Shown here one piece after another: positions 54,553 through 64,000 of a stretch of DNA of 64,000 nt. The DNA comes from Gammaproteobacteria bacterium (lineage in GTDB: Bacteria > Pseudomonadota > Gammaproteobacteria > UBA6429 > Thiohalophilaceae). Positions within the stretch are counted from its first letter, which is position 1, and every line of letters starts with the position of its first letter. Under the pieces are notes generated by a model. That model did not search any database and was not told the origin of the DNA. It saw nothing but the letters and a program-made list of their open reading frames with translations. A program made the translations under genes and the position numbers. Location of the stretch: assembly GCA_024641475.1 (NCBI GenBank), contig JAHECZ010000006.1, positions 1-64,000 of the forward strand, in the 5' to 3' direction.

Positions 54553-55286
54553 AATATTTGAATTGGTTGTGCCAAATCGTTATCCAATTGCCATTTGCCG
54601 ATACGCGATGGTTGCCCGACATACATTGTCAACTGTGCAATAAATTCATCGCGACTGATTGCTTTTGCTCCCAGCGTGGCCAGATGAGAAGATTGTACCT
54701 GGCAATCAATTAGTTTGAATCCCCAATGCTGCAATTGGCTTGCCAGATATATCAGTGCAACTTTTGACGCATCGCTGGCCAATGAGAACATGGATTCACC
54801 AAAAAATACGCTGCCCAGACTAATCCCATATAAGCCGCCCACAAGAATATCATCCTGCCATACTTCAACGGAATGGGCATAACCTTCTATATGCAGCCTT
54901 ATATAAGCTGATTGCATTTCCGGGGTGATCCAGGTACCGCGGCCATCTTTACGAGAGGTGGCGCAATTGGCAATAACTGTTTCAAAACAAGTATCGAATG
55001 TAATCCTGAATTTACCCTGCCTGAGCGTCTTGCCCATGCTGCGGGATATTTTTATCTGCCCAGGTATTAATACGGCACGAGGATTCGGCGACCACCATAA
55101 TATAGGTTGGCCTGTGCTGTACCAGGGGAAAATTCCCTGGCGATAAGCCGCCAGCAGTTGCGCCGAAGATAAGTCTCCACCGATTGCGAGTAAACCATCT
55201 GGCTCAGTCAGCGCAAGCGCTACATCCGGAAATTCACAGGGTTGAAGTCGGTCAAGAAAAAAAGGCGGACCATGATGAGGCTTCAT
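54549..55286 (-). CDS. aat: Leucyl/phenylalanyl-tRNA-protein transferase
   Basis: A 245-aa N-degron enzyme that adds Leu or Phe to N-terminal Lys/Arg. Motifs: FPDVALALTEPDGLLAIGGDLS, YRQGIFPWYSTGQPILWWSPNPR by position, and LIDCQVQSSHLATLGAK. Translationally coupled to bpt; both feed ClpS. Confidence 0.97.
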   Translation of the reverse strand: MKPHHGPPFFLDRLQPCEFPDVALALTEPDGLLAIGGDLSSAQLLAAYRQGIFPWYSTGQPILWWSPNPRAVLIPGQIKISRSMGKTLRQGKFRITFDTCFETVIANCATSRKDGRGTWITPEMQSAYIRLHIEGYAHSVEVWQDDILVGGLYGISLGSVFFGESMFSLASDASKVALIYLASQLQHWGFKLIDCQVQSSHLATLGAKAISRDEFIAQLTMYVGQPSRIGKWQLDNDLAQPIQIL

Positions 55287-55302
55287 GATCAGGTATGCGG
55301 CA

Positions 55303-55923
55303 TTATGTGGCGAGATGAGGATCTTTGATAAATAACCATAACAGTCGGCGCACTATCAGAATTAAACTCACACCAATGATTGCACCGTACACCACATCAG
55401 CTGGAAAGTGAATACCCAGATTAATGCGGGAAACACCCACCCACATTACAAATAGAACCAGGAATATTCTGAACCGTGGCCTTGTCACCGGCCAAAGACT
55501 GGCAACCAGAGTGGCGGCAAAAATAGCATGACCACTCGGCAAGCTGTGGTGCATATCGGATTTATGCGTCAGTAAATGCATTGTTTCTGGTGCAAGTGCC
55601 AGCGGGGGACGAGGAAAGTTAAACATCTGTTTCAATGCACCAACTAACCAGGCTTCAATAAAATAGGTCAGGATTAAAGTGGCAATGACAACCAGCCAGG
55701 CAGAGGATTGCTGCTCGGTAAACTGAATTCGTTGTGAATCGCGCAACTCGGACTGCCGTAATCTGGCCAGAATGATTAACGTGACATACAACCAGAATAA
55801 CTGATGGCTACCTAGCTGGGTGCCGAGTTGCATCAGCGGATCGATTAACGATCCGCGAATATTATTAATACGGTGAAACAACCAGACGTTAAACCCGCCC
55901 CAGTCGTAGAGAATTGATTTCAT
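55303..55923 (-). CDS. PAP2-family membrane phosphatase
   Basis: A 206-aa membrane protein with about six helices. The three PAP2 motifs are present: KQMFNFPRPP, LPSGHAIFA and SRINLGIHFPADV. Such enzymes dephosphorylate lipid phosphates such as undecaprenyl pyrophosphate. It lies 16 bases upstream of aat on the same strand. Substrate not fixed by sequence. Confidence 0.9.
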   Translation of the reverse strand: MKSILYDWGGFNVWLFHRINNIRGSLIDPLMQLGTQLGSHQLFWLYVTLIILARLRQSELRDSQRIQFTEQQSSAWLVVIATLILTYFIEAWLVGALKQMFNFPRPPLALAPETMHLLTHKSDMHHSLPSGHAIFAATLVASLWPVTRPRFRIFLVLFVMWVGVSRINLGIHFPADVVYGAIIGVSLILIVRRLLWLFIKDPHLAT

Positions 55924-55931
55924 TCTTTCAG

Positions 55932-56501
55932 TTACACCATAAATGAAATTGCGGTGAGAACGAACGCGCCACCAGCTGAAATACCTGCGACAATAAACAG
56001 CCAGCGTTTACGCGTTAGCGCCGTGATCGAAGCCAGCGATATGGCAATTTGAATCAGCGTCATCGCCTGTTCAGACAGATGCAAAGGATGTAACAACTCC
56101 GCGCTATGTTCATTGGCTTTTTCTGAGGCAGCCTCAAGTTCTTCGGCTTTTAGTTTGATGGCTTTTTTCTCTTCATCATAACGGGCAGCCTGCTCAATAT
56201 ACTTTTTAGATGCAGCACCTTTATTGAGATCGGCGGCAATCGTCATCAAATGCTGTTTGCTGGATTTAGCCTGATAAAAATTCCATTGATTCGAGGCTTC
56301 GGTTTTTTTTAGCACAGCTTCATTTTTATATAACATGGCCTCGTTGAGTGTGGTTGCAACCTGATAACCGATAACAGCGCCCAGCGTTGCCATGATGGCG
56401 GTGAAGATTGCAATATATTGAGCTAAGCCCGGCCCTTTATGGGCTTGGTGTTCAATCTCATGATCATGTGCAGCATGCACATGGATACCATGGCCAGACA
56501 T
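55932..56501 (-). CDS. DUF4337-like membrane protein
   Basis: A 189-aa protein with one membrane helix near residues 27-50 (LAQYIAIFTAIMATLGAVIGY), a long charged helical middle (KKTEASNQWNFYQAKSSKQ, YDEEKKAIKLKAEELEAASEK) and two C-terminal helices. This layout fits the DUF4337 family. The N-terminus is His-rich. GAGGAGAACCGC precedes the ATG. Function unknown. Confidence 0.8.
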   Translation of the reverse strand: MSGHGIHVHAAHDHEIEHQAHKGPGLAQYIAIFTAIMATLGAVIGYQVATTLNEAMLYKNEAVLKKTEASNQWNFYQAKSSKQHLMTIAADLNKGAASKKYIEQAARYDEEKKAIKLKAEELEAASEKANEHSAELLHPLHLSEQAMTLIQIAISLASITALTRKRWLFIVAGISAGGAFVLTAISFMV

Positions 56502-56608
56502 ATTTGCGGTTCTCCTCTAGAGAATAATGGTGGCTAATTATGCGTAAAATTACTGTCTATAACCGGATACCCGGATAAAAATATTTTCCTGTTGGGGCTT
56601 GAATATTT

Positions 56609-57739
56609 TCAGGTTTGCCTGAACGGGGAATGTTCCAGTAATGCCATCTGTTCGTGTTCCATGGCGACACGCTCACGTTGCACATGCCGTGCAATAACAT
56701 CACGAAATTGCGGCTGGGCGATCCAGTGCGCCGACCATACAGGTGTTGGCAAAAAACCGCGACTGAGTTTGTGCTCGCCCTGGGCGCCGGGTTCAAAACG
56801 CTGCAATTGCTGCGCGATGCAATAATCCAGGCCCTGATAATAACAGGCTTCGAAATGCAAGCTGTGATAATCCTCAGCGCAACCCCAATGACGTCCATAT
56901 AACGTGGTGGTGCCGCGTAAATTAAAAGCGCTGGCCACATGTTTGCCATTATGTGACGCAAATACGACCACTACCTGACGAGGCATCGTTGCGCCAATAC
57001 TTTTAAAAAATTCCAGGCTCAAAGTAGGCATGCCACTTTTGCGTTCGAAGGTGTTGCAATAAAAGCGATGGTAGATATCCCAGAGTTCCTCTGTCATTTC
57101 ATCGCCGTGGCGAATTTCAAGTTGAATATCTTGCTCACTAACACGGCGCCGTTCACGCTTGATTTTTTTACGTTTGTCGGCACTTAAGTGTTCAAGATAG
57201 TGATCAAACGAGGTGTATTGCTGATTTTCCCACTGGAACTGCAATCCCATGCGCAAGATCAAATCATGAGAATTGAAAAAATCTCTGTCACGTGACTGGG
57301 GAAACAGCCAATGAATACTTGATAACCCATGATGTGATGCATGTGTGATTGCCGCCTGGACCAGTTCATTGGCAATCTGTTCAAAATGGTAATCATCTGC
57401 TATCAGCAAACGCGGCCCGGTTGCCGGTGTATAGGGTATCGCAGTGACCAGTTTTGGATAATAGCGTAAACCCGCGCGCTGATAGGCATCGGCCCAACCC
57501 CAATCAAACACCATTTCACCGTAGGAATTATCTTTGATGTACATTGGCATGGCGCCGACAATGGTGCCATTTGATTCGATTAAAATATGCTGTGGATACC
57601 AGCCATATTCCTGTAAACAGCGATGCTGCTCTAGTGCAGCAAGAAACTCATACTGTACAAACGGATTGTCAGCACCGGCTAATCGATTCCAGTCGGCAGG
57701 GGATATCTCTGCGAGTGACCCGATGATTTTAGCGTGCAT
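56609..57739 (-). CDS. FemAB/GNAT-like acyltransferase (DUF482 type)
   Basis: A 376-aa protein from ATG 57739 (MHAKIIGSLAEISPADWNRLAG). In-frame starts at 57757 and 57766 lie inside a perfect 19-bp inverted repeat and are less likely; no clear Shine-Dalgarno marks any of them. Family features: NPFVQYEFLAALEQ, YTPATGPRLLIADDY, LSADKRKKIKRERRRV and GRHWGCAEDYHSLHFEACYYQGLDYCI by position. The related family is annotated as peptidoglycan-type or GNAT acyltransferases, but its substrate is unknown. Confidence 0.85.
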   Translation of the reverse strand: MHAKIIGSLAEISPADWNRLAGADNPFVQYEFLAALEQHRCLQEYGWYPQHILIESNGTIVGAMPMYIKDNSYGEMVFDWGWADAYQRAGLRYYPKLVTAIPYTPATGPRLLIADDYHFEQIANELVQAAITHASHHGLSSIHWLFPQSRDRDFFNSHDLILRMGLQFQWENQQYTSFDHYLEHLSADKRKKIKRERRRVSEQDIQLEIRHGDEMTEELWDIYHRFYCNTFERKSGMPTLSLEFFKSIGATMPRQVVVVFASHNGKHVASAFNLRGTTTLYGRHWGCAEDYHSLHFEACYYQGLDYCIAQQLQRFEPGAQGEHKLSRGFLPTPVWSAHWIAQPQFRDVIARHVQRERVAMEHEQMALLEHSPFRQT

Positions 57740-57752
57740 ACATGTCACGGCA

Positions 57753-57798
57753 ACCATGTGTCGCACGATCCGTTATGCTGGATCGTGCGACACATGGT
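57753..57798. repeat. Perfect 19-bp inverted repeat downstream of trxB
   Basis: Arms 57753-57771 and 57780-57798 are exact complements around an 8-base loop. It lies between the trxB stop and the start of the next gene. No U-run is adjacent on the minus strand, so it may be a 3' stabiliser, a processing site or a weak terminator. Confidence 0.8.
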
Positions 57799-57808
57799 CA
57801 GGCAGGTA

Positions 57809-58783
<975 letters not shown>

Positions 58784-58882
58784 TTAAGATTATTTAAAGC
58801 GGATGCGCACAGTGTGCAAATCATACTCGGTTTTGACATAGACTATGGTACGTAATGGTCGGCAGAGGGTAAAGTTATTCTT

Positions 58883-59944
58883 ATGCATATAGGTGTGCCC
58901 AGGGAAATCAAACCCATGGAAGGCCGCGTGGCGCTCATACCGGCGGCCTGTGCGGAATTGATCAGGCATGGGCACATTGTGAGTATGCAGCATGGCGCAG
59001 GACAGCTGAGTGGATATTCGGATGCCGATTATCGCGCCAGCGGCGTTAACATCGCATCTGACGCAAAGTCCCTATTTACTGACGCAGAATTGATTGTCAA
59101 AGTGAAGGAACCGCAACCCGGCGAAATTGAGTTGTTACGTTCGGACCAGCTACTGTTTTCCTTTTTGCATCTCGCGGCAGAGCCGACACTACTCAAGGCC
59201 CTGGTTGATATCGGCATCACCGCAGTGGCATTTGAGACTGTGCAAGAGGCTGGTCAGCTTCCTCTATTGGCTCCCATGAGTGATATCGCTGGTCAACTGG
59301 CCACACAAATTGGGGCAACATTATTGCATCAGCCACAAGGTGGTCGTGGCGTCCTGTTAGGTGGATTGCCAGCAGCAGAGCGCGGTAATGTGGTGATTCT
59401 CGGTGGCGGCGTGGCGGGTGGCAGTGCTGCCGCTGTCGCACAGGCCTTGGGTGCCAACGTTATTGTGTTTGATACGCAACGAACAAAATTGACCGCCATG
59501 CGTGCGCTTGGTCCAAATGTCACCGCCTTACACCCATACACACAAGCGGTGGAAGCGGCGGTCAAACAGGCCGATTTGTTAATCGGTGCAGTACTGATTC
59601 CGGGTGCCAGGGCCCCAAAATTGGTCTCACAGGAATTGGTGAAACAAATGCTGCCCGGGAGCGTGATAATCGATATTGCGGTCGATCAAGGCGGTTGTAT
59701 TGAAACTATTCATCCAACGAATTATTTGGCGCCAACCTATCTGTATGAAGGCGTGGTTCATTTTGGTGTGACTAATATGCCAGGGGCAGTCCCACGGACG
59801 GCATCGCAAGCATTGTCGGCTGCACTGGTTCCCTATATTCTGCGGCTAGCTCAGCCAGGCTGGCAGGACCAGCCGGAATTGAAATCAGGTATCAACGTGG
59901 CGGCCGGAAAGATAGTGCATCCGGCATTAATTGCGCTCGGCTGA
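58883..59944 (+). CDS. ald: Alanine dehydrogenase
   Basis: A 353-aa NAD-dependent enzyme interconverting alanine and pyruvate plus ammonia. Start MHIGVPREIKPMEGRVALIP is diagnostic, followed by VKVKEPQPGEIELL and the Rossmann motif VVILGGGVAGGSAAAVA. C-terminal NMPGAVPRTASQAL is also conserved. Slightly shorter than the usual 370 aa. It stands 60 bases before ftsK. Confidence 0.94.
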   Translation: MHIGVPREIKPMEGRVALIPAACAELIRHGHIVSMQHGAGQLSGYSDADYRASGVNIASDAKSLFTDAELIVKVKEPQPGEIELLRSDQLLFSFLHLAAEPTLLKALVDIGITAVAFETVQEAGQLPLLAPMSDIAGQLATQIGATLLHQPQGGRGVLLGGLPAAERGNVVILGGGVAGGSAAAVAQALGANVIVFDTQRTKLTAMRALGPNVTALHPYTQAVEAAVKQADLLIGAVLIPGARAPKLVSQELVKQMLPGSVIIDIAVDQGGCIETIHPTNYLAPTYLYEGVVHFGVTNMPGAVPRTASQALSAALVPYILRLAQPGWQDQPELKSGINVAAGKIVHPALIALG

Positions 59945-60004
59945 TTCGTATTTATCATATATAATCAGCACTTATATAACTTTCTTAAAGAAGTGAATTA
60001 GACA

Positions 60005-62356
60005 TTGGCGCAAGCAAAACAAACGGTTGTTAAGGCTCCTTTATCCGCTCAGATGCAACGTGGTATCCGGGAAGCGGTGCTATTTGTACTGACCTCTATT
60101 GCTGTCTATTTTTTACTGACCCTGTTGAGCTATAACCCGGCCGATCCGGGCTGGACCCATAGCAGCACGGGCTCCACCATCCATAACCTGGGTGGCCATC
60201 TGGGCGCCTGGCTGGCCGACATCGTCCTGTTGGCTTTTGGCTGGATGGCTTATCTTTTTCCGTTGATGTTGGGCTATAGCGGTTGGTTAATATATCGTCA
60301 ATTTTCCCTTGATCTCAATGATCTGCGTGCCTTCGCCATTCGCAGCTGTGGATTTTTAATGACCATCTTCGCTGGCTGCGCACTGGCCAGTCTTTACGAT
60401 AAGGGTGGGCATATTCTGCCGCTGGATGCGGGTGGAATTCTCGGCAAAATTGTCAGTGCGTTTATGGCTCAAATCTTTGGAAGATTGGGCGCCACGATTT
60501 TGCTGTTAGCCTTTTTTTTCAGTGGCATCACCTTGTTCACGCATCTGTCCTGGTTCCGGGTCATGGATGTGATTGGTGATTGGTCTCTCAACCTGGCCGA
60601 ACTAACCAAAGAATACTTCCAGGCCTGGCGTATCAAATTTCGCCGCGTTGTCTCCGAACCGCCGGTACTGACCGATAAGGTCATGCCGGAAATGCAAACA
60701 GCCAAACGCAAAATAGTCCTGGCAGACGAGACAAATGAAGACGAACCGGTAATACGTACACCGCCACGTATTGAACCCGTCATCAAAGCGCCACAAGTCA
60801 GTGCCCGTGAACAAAAAGAAAAACAGGTGCCGTTATTTGCCGCAGATGAAGATGCCAGTTTGCCTCCGCTAGCGATCCTCGATGCGCCAAATAAATCCAC
60901 ACGGCAGATGTCCAAAGAATCGCTTGAGGCGATTTCGCGTCAGGTGGAATTGAAGCTGGCCGATTTTGGCATTGAGGCACGCGTTGTCGAAGTGCATCCC
61001 GGCCCGGTCATCACCCGGTATGAATTGCAACCGGCTGCTGGCGTCAAGGTCAGTCAAATTACCAATCTCGCGAAAGATTTGGCGCGCGCCTTATCCGCGA
61101 TCAGTGTACGCATCGTTGAGGTGATCCCCGGCAAACCGACCGTGGGTTTGGAAATCCCCAATGAAGAACGCGAAGTGGTGCAGCTGATCGATACACTTAA
61201 GTCAGCCGAATTCGAACATGCCAAATCACCATTAACCTTGGCCTTGGGTAAAGACATCAGTGGTACACCGGTGGTGGCGGATTTAGCCAAGATGCCGCAC
61301 TTACTGGTTGCCGGTACGACCGGCGCAGGTAAATCTGTTGCGCTCAATGCCATGCTGTTGAGTATTTTATATAACGCCAAGCCAACCGATGTGCGCATGA
61401 TTCTGATCGATCCAAAGATGCTGGAACTCTCGATCTATGAAGGTATTCCACATTTGCTTGCACCGGTGGTCACCGATATGAAGCAGGCGGCCAGTGCCTT
61501 GCGCTGGTGCGTGGTGGAAATGGATCGGCGTTATCAATTGATGTCAGCGCTGAAGGTACGCAATATCGCCGGTTATAACAAAAAGGTTCAGGATGCAATT
61601 GATAGCAAACAACCCATCTTGAATCCCTTATGGCCCGCTGATGCAGCCCAGCCCGCACCTGAGTTGACACCATTACCGTATATCGTGGTGATCGTCGATG
61701 AGCTGGCTGATATGATGATGCTGGTCGGTAAAAAAGTCGAACAGCTCATTGCGCGTCTGGCACAAAAGGCACGTGCCGCAGGTGTGCACTTGATTTTGGC
61801 AACACAACGACCGTCAGTCGATGTGTTGACCGGGTTGATCAAAGCGAATATTCCAACGCGTGTTGCCTTCCAGGTGTCGTCGCGTATCGATTCACGTACG
61901 ATTCTGGATCAGCAGGGTGCCGAGCAATTGCTCGGTCATGGTGATATGTTATATCTGCCACCTGGTGTCGGCGTCCCCATTCGTATCCACGGCGCCTATG
62001 TGTCTGATCAGGAAGTACAACGTGTGGTGGAATACCTGAAACAACAAGGCAAGCCGCAATACGAGGAAGATATTCTCATCAGTAATCTGGCTGAATCCGG
62101 TAGCACCGTCAGTCTGGCCGGTATTGAACCGACGGAGTATGACAGTGAACAAGACCCGCTGTATGACGAGGCCGTCCGCATTGTCACCGAATCACGCCGC
62201 GCCTCGATCTCCGGTATTCAACGACGCTTGAAAATTGGTTACAACCGCGCGGCACGCATGGTCGAGTCCATGGAAGCCGCTGGTGTTGTGGGCCCGCAGG
62301 AAAGCAATGGCAATCGCGAAGTGTTGGCGCCACCACCGCCGAAGGAAAGATTGTGA
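60005..62356 (+). CDS. ftsK: DNA translocase FtsK
   Basis: A 783-aa septal DNA pump for chromosome-dimer resolution. About four membrane helices lie in residues 25-180; a charged linker follows to about 300; the motor domain has Walker [16 protein letters not shown], Walker [13 protein letters not shown] and [27 protein letters not shown] by position. The C-terminal winged-helix gamma domain ([25 protein letters not shown]) recognises KOPS sites. The start is TTG at 60005. lolA overlaps its stop by 4 bases. Confidence 0.96.
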   Translation: MAQAKQTVVKAPLSAQMQRGIREAVLFVLTSIAVYFLLTLLSYNPADPGWTHSSTGSTIHNLGGHLGAWLADIVLLAFGWMAYLFPLMLGYSGWLIYRQFSLDLNDLRAFAIRSCGFLMTIFAGCALASLYDKGGHILPLDAGGILGKIVSAFMAQIFGRLGATILLLAFFFSGITLFTHLSWFRVMDVIGDWSLNLAELTKEYFQAWRIKFRRVVSEPPVLTDKVMPEMQTAKRKIVLADETNEDEPVIRTPPRIEPVIKAPQVSAREQKEKQVPLFAADEDASLPPLAILDAPNKSTRQMSKESLEAISRQVELKLADFGIEARVVEVHPGPVITRYELQPAAGVKVSQITNLAKDLARALSAISVRIVEVIPGKPTVGLEIPNEEREVVQLIDTLKSAEFEHAKSPLTLALGKDISGTPVVADLAKMPHLLVAGTTGAGKSVALNAMLLSILYNAKPTDVRMILIDPKMLELSIYEGIPHLLAPVVTDMKQAASALRWCVVEMDRRYQLMSALKVRNIAGYNKKVQDAIDSKQPILNPLWPADAAQPAPELTPLPYIVVIVDELADMMMLVGKKVEQLIARLAQKARAAGVHLILATQRPSVDVLTGLIKANIPTRVAFQVSSRIDSRTILDQQGAEQLLGHGDMLYLPPGVGVPIRIHGAYVSDQEVQRVVEYLKQQGKPQYEEDILISNLAESGSTVSLAGIEPTEYDSEQDPLYDEAVRIVTESRRASISGIQRRLKIGYNRAARMVESMEAAGVVGPQESNGNREVLAPPPPKERL

Positions 62357-62973
62357 AAACTGTTTTATCAGGATTAGTAATTGGTGTCTCACTGGCCAGT
62401 ACCGTTCACGCCAGTGATTTACAGAGTTACCTCGGCAAGGTGAAATCCTTACGTGCTGATTTTGCCCAAACTGCCCAGGGCGATGCGAATGCAAAACGGC
62501 AAACCAGCTATGGCACACTGAGTGTGCAAAGCCCCAATAAATTCCATCTCGAGTACAACAAGCCTTACAAGCAGATCTATGTTGCCGATGGGCAACGTCT
62601 ATGGAGTTACGATGCCGATCTGGAACAGGTCACCGTCAAATTACAGCAAGGGTTGTTAGCGAATTCACCTGCCACGGTGTTGAGCAACCCGGCCGATCTG
62701 GATAAAGCCTATAAGGTAGAAGCGCTGGGAATGAGTAATTCAACCGATTGGTTTGTATTAACACCCAAAGGTAACGACAGTGGTTTCGAATCGGTGAAAC
62801 TGGGGTTTAACAAACAAAAACTAACTGTATTTGAGATGCGTGATTCATTTGGGCAGACCACCCGACTGACCTTTACCACCATGCAGTATAATTCAACAAT
62901 CAATACCAATTCTTTTCGTTTCACACCACCTGCGGGAGTGGATGTCATCGACGACACGCAGACCAATCCCTGA
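62353..62973 (+). CDS. lolA: Outer-membrane lipoprotein carrier LolA
   Basis: A 206-aa periplasmic chaperone that carries lipoproteins to LolB. The start is GTG at 62353, overlapping the ftsK stop (GTGA). A signal peptide ends at STVHA. Family features: [18 protein letters not shown] and [19 protein letters not shown]. The ftsK-lolA-rarA order is common in gammaproteobacteria. Confidence 0.95.
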   Translation: MKTVLSGLVIGVSLASTVHASDLQSYLGKVKSLRADFAQTAQGDANAKRQTSYGTLSVQSPNKFHLEYNKPYKQIYVADGQRLWSYDADLEQVTVKLQQGLLANSPATVLSNPADLDKAYKVEALGMSNSTDWFVLTPKGNDSGFESVKLGFNKQKLTVFEMRDSFGQTTRLTFTTMQYNSTINTNSFRFTPPAGVDVIDDTQTNP

Positions 62974-62977
62974 AAGT

Positions 62978-64000
62978 ATGATGGCGGATTTGTTCACAAC
63001 AATAACGACTGACAACTATCGTCCCCTGGCGGATCGTCTCCGTCCGCGAAATATTTGCGAGGTAGCAGGGCAGCGCCATTTGCTTGCGCAAGGCAAACCT
63101 TTGTATCAAGCGATCATAACCGGGAAATTACATTCCATGATCTTGTGGGGGCCGCCCGGCACCGGCAAAACCACGCTGGCACGAATCATCGCAACTCAAT
63201 GCAATGCGGAATTCCTGAGTATTTCAGCTGTGCTGTCAGGTGTGAAAGAAATTCGCGCAGCAATTGAACAGGCTCAATTATTCAAGCAACGTGAGCAACG
63301 CCGCAGCGTCTTGTTCGTTGACGAAGTCCATCGATTTAATAAATCGCAGCAGGATGCATTTTTACCCCATGTGGAAGATGGCACCGTGACCTTCATTGGC
63401 GCCACCACGGAAAATCCATCCTTCGAATTAAATAATGCCTTGTTGTCACGCGCTCGTGTCTATGTACTCAAACCGCTGGAATGCAGTGATATTCGGGCCG
63501 TCATTGACCGTGCCTTGGCCGATACCCAGTATGGGCTGGGTGCTGCCAATATCACCATGGCAGACGAATTGCGCGATCAGTTAGCTCAAAGTGCAGATGG
63601 TGATGCACGCCGGGCTTTGAATCTACTCGAGATCGCCTCTGACCTGGCAGACGAACAGCAGACAATCGATACACAGGTACTCAAAGATGTCATGGCCCAA
63701 TCGGCACGACGTTTCGACAAGCAGGGTGAGTATTTTTATGATCAAATTTCCGCCTTGCATAAGAGCGTGCGCGGTTCGGCACCCGACGCGGCGCTGTACT
63801 GGTTAGTGAGGATGCTCGATGGCGGCTGTGATCCCATTTATTTGGCAAGGCGTATCGTGCGCATGGCCACTGAGGACATTGGTAACGCCGATCTCAATGC
63901 ACTCAATGTAGCCATGAATGCCTGGGATGTGCAGGAGCGCCTCGGATCACCCGAAGGGGAGCTGGCATTGGCGCAAGCGGTTATTTATCTCGCCTGCGTG
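62978..64000 (+). CDS. rarA: Replication-associated recombination protein RarA (partial)
   Basis: The first 341 codons of a clamp-loader-like AAA+ ATPase; the gene runs off the right edge. It starts at tandem ATGs (62978, 62981), 4 bases after the lolA stop. Walker [15 protein letters not shown], Walker [19 protein letters not shown] and sensor [12 protein letters not shown] are present. RarA acts at stalled replication forks. Confidence 0.96.
   Translation, partial: MMADLFTTITTDNYRPLADRLRPRNICEVAGQRHLLAQGKPLYQAIITGKLHSMILWGPPGTGKTTLARIIATQCNAEFLSISAVLSGVKEIRAAIEQAQLFKQREQRRSVLFVDEVHRFNKSQQDAFLPHVEDGTVTFIGATTENPSFELNNALLSRARVYVLKPLECSDIRAVIDRALADTQYGLGAANITMADELRDQLAQSADGDARRALNLLEIASDLADEQQTIDTQVLKDVMAQSARRFDKQGEYFYDQISALHKSVRGSAPDAALYWLVRMLDGGCDPIYLARRIVRMATEDIGNADLNALNVAMNAWDVQERLGSPEGELALAQAVIYLACV

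Overview
The window comes from a sulfur-oxidising bacterium, most likely a gammaproteobacterium. It carries a complete reverse dissimilatory sulfite reductase (rDsr) operon in the purple-sulfur-bacterial order dsrABEFHCMKLJOPNR on the minus strand (7316-19940). The oxidation-type markers dsrEFH and dsrL are present. The housekeeping genes (clpS/clpA, infA, bpt-aat, hflD-mnmA, purB, acnA, ftsK-lolA-rarA) have gammaproteobacterial arrangement and protein signatures. No phototrophy or carbon-fixation gene lies in the window, so lifestyle beyond sulfur oxidation is not shown.

Layout. (1) 83-4433: TonB-dependent receptor, Atm1-type ABC exporter and a small S24-fold protein. (2) 4442-19940: the dsr operon. 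Its distal end continues into a NarX/NarL-like two-component system and a single-domain rhodanese, all on one strand with overlapping or short junctions. A perfect 16-bp palindrome upstream of dsrA matches the NarL-type 7-2-7 operator, which suggests that the two-component system encoded at the end of the operon controls its start. Stable hairpins follow dsrA, dsrC and dsrP. (3) 20325-22931, divergent from dsrA: a TauD-like dioxygenase, a 62-aa protein, an orphan Cas6/Cmx6-like protein, a cysteine-less DsrC paralogue (RspA type) and a 68-aa protein. There is no CRISPR array or other cas gene. (4) 23071-30996: PiuC-like and other Fe(II)/2OG oxygenases, a secreted propeller, a SoxW-like thioredoxin, a TSUP permease, SelD and several unrecognised genes. 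(5) 31045-36923: a TrpD-like protein, a Sel1-repeat protein, a MoxR ATPase and VWA/metallopeptidase pair, dsrS (detached from the main operon) and an unrecognised gene. (6) 36924-64000: mostly housekeeping genes (M61 peptidase, secretin-like protein, purB, acnA, hflD, mnmA, nudJ, rluE, icd, csp, clpS, clpA, infA, bpt, aat, trxB, ald, ftsK, lolA and the 5' part of rarA).

How the parts fit. DsrEFH and DsrC form the sulfur relay. DsrAB with DsrL oxidises the relayed sulfur to sulfite in the cytoplasm, DsrMKJOP links DsrC to the membrane, and DsrN makes the siroheme amide. The rhodanese could feed sulfur into the relay, and the TSUP permease could move sulfite or another sulfur anion. These last two roles are inferred from context. 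The most interesting undescribed element is the Cas6-like/RspA cluster divergent from dsrA. The clearest regulatory proposal is the NarL-type palindrome paired with the operon-encoded two-component system. No tRNA, rRNA, insertion sequence or CRISPR array was recognised.
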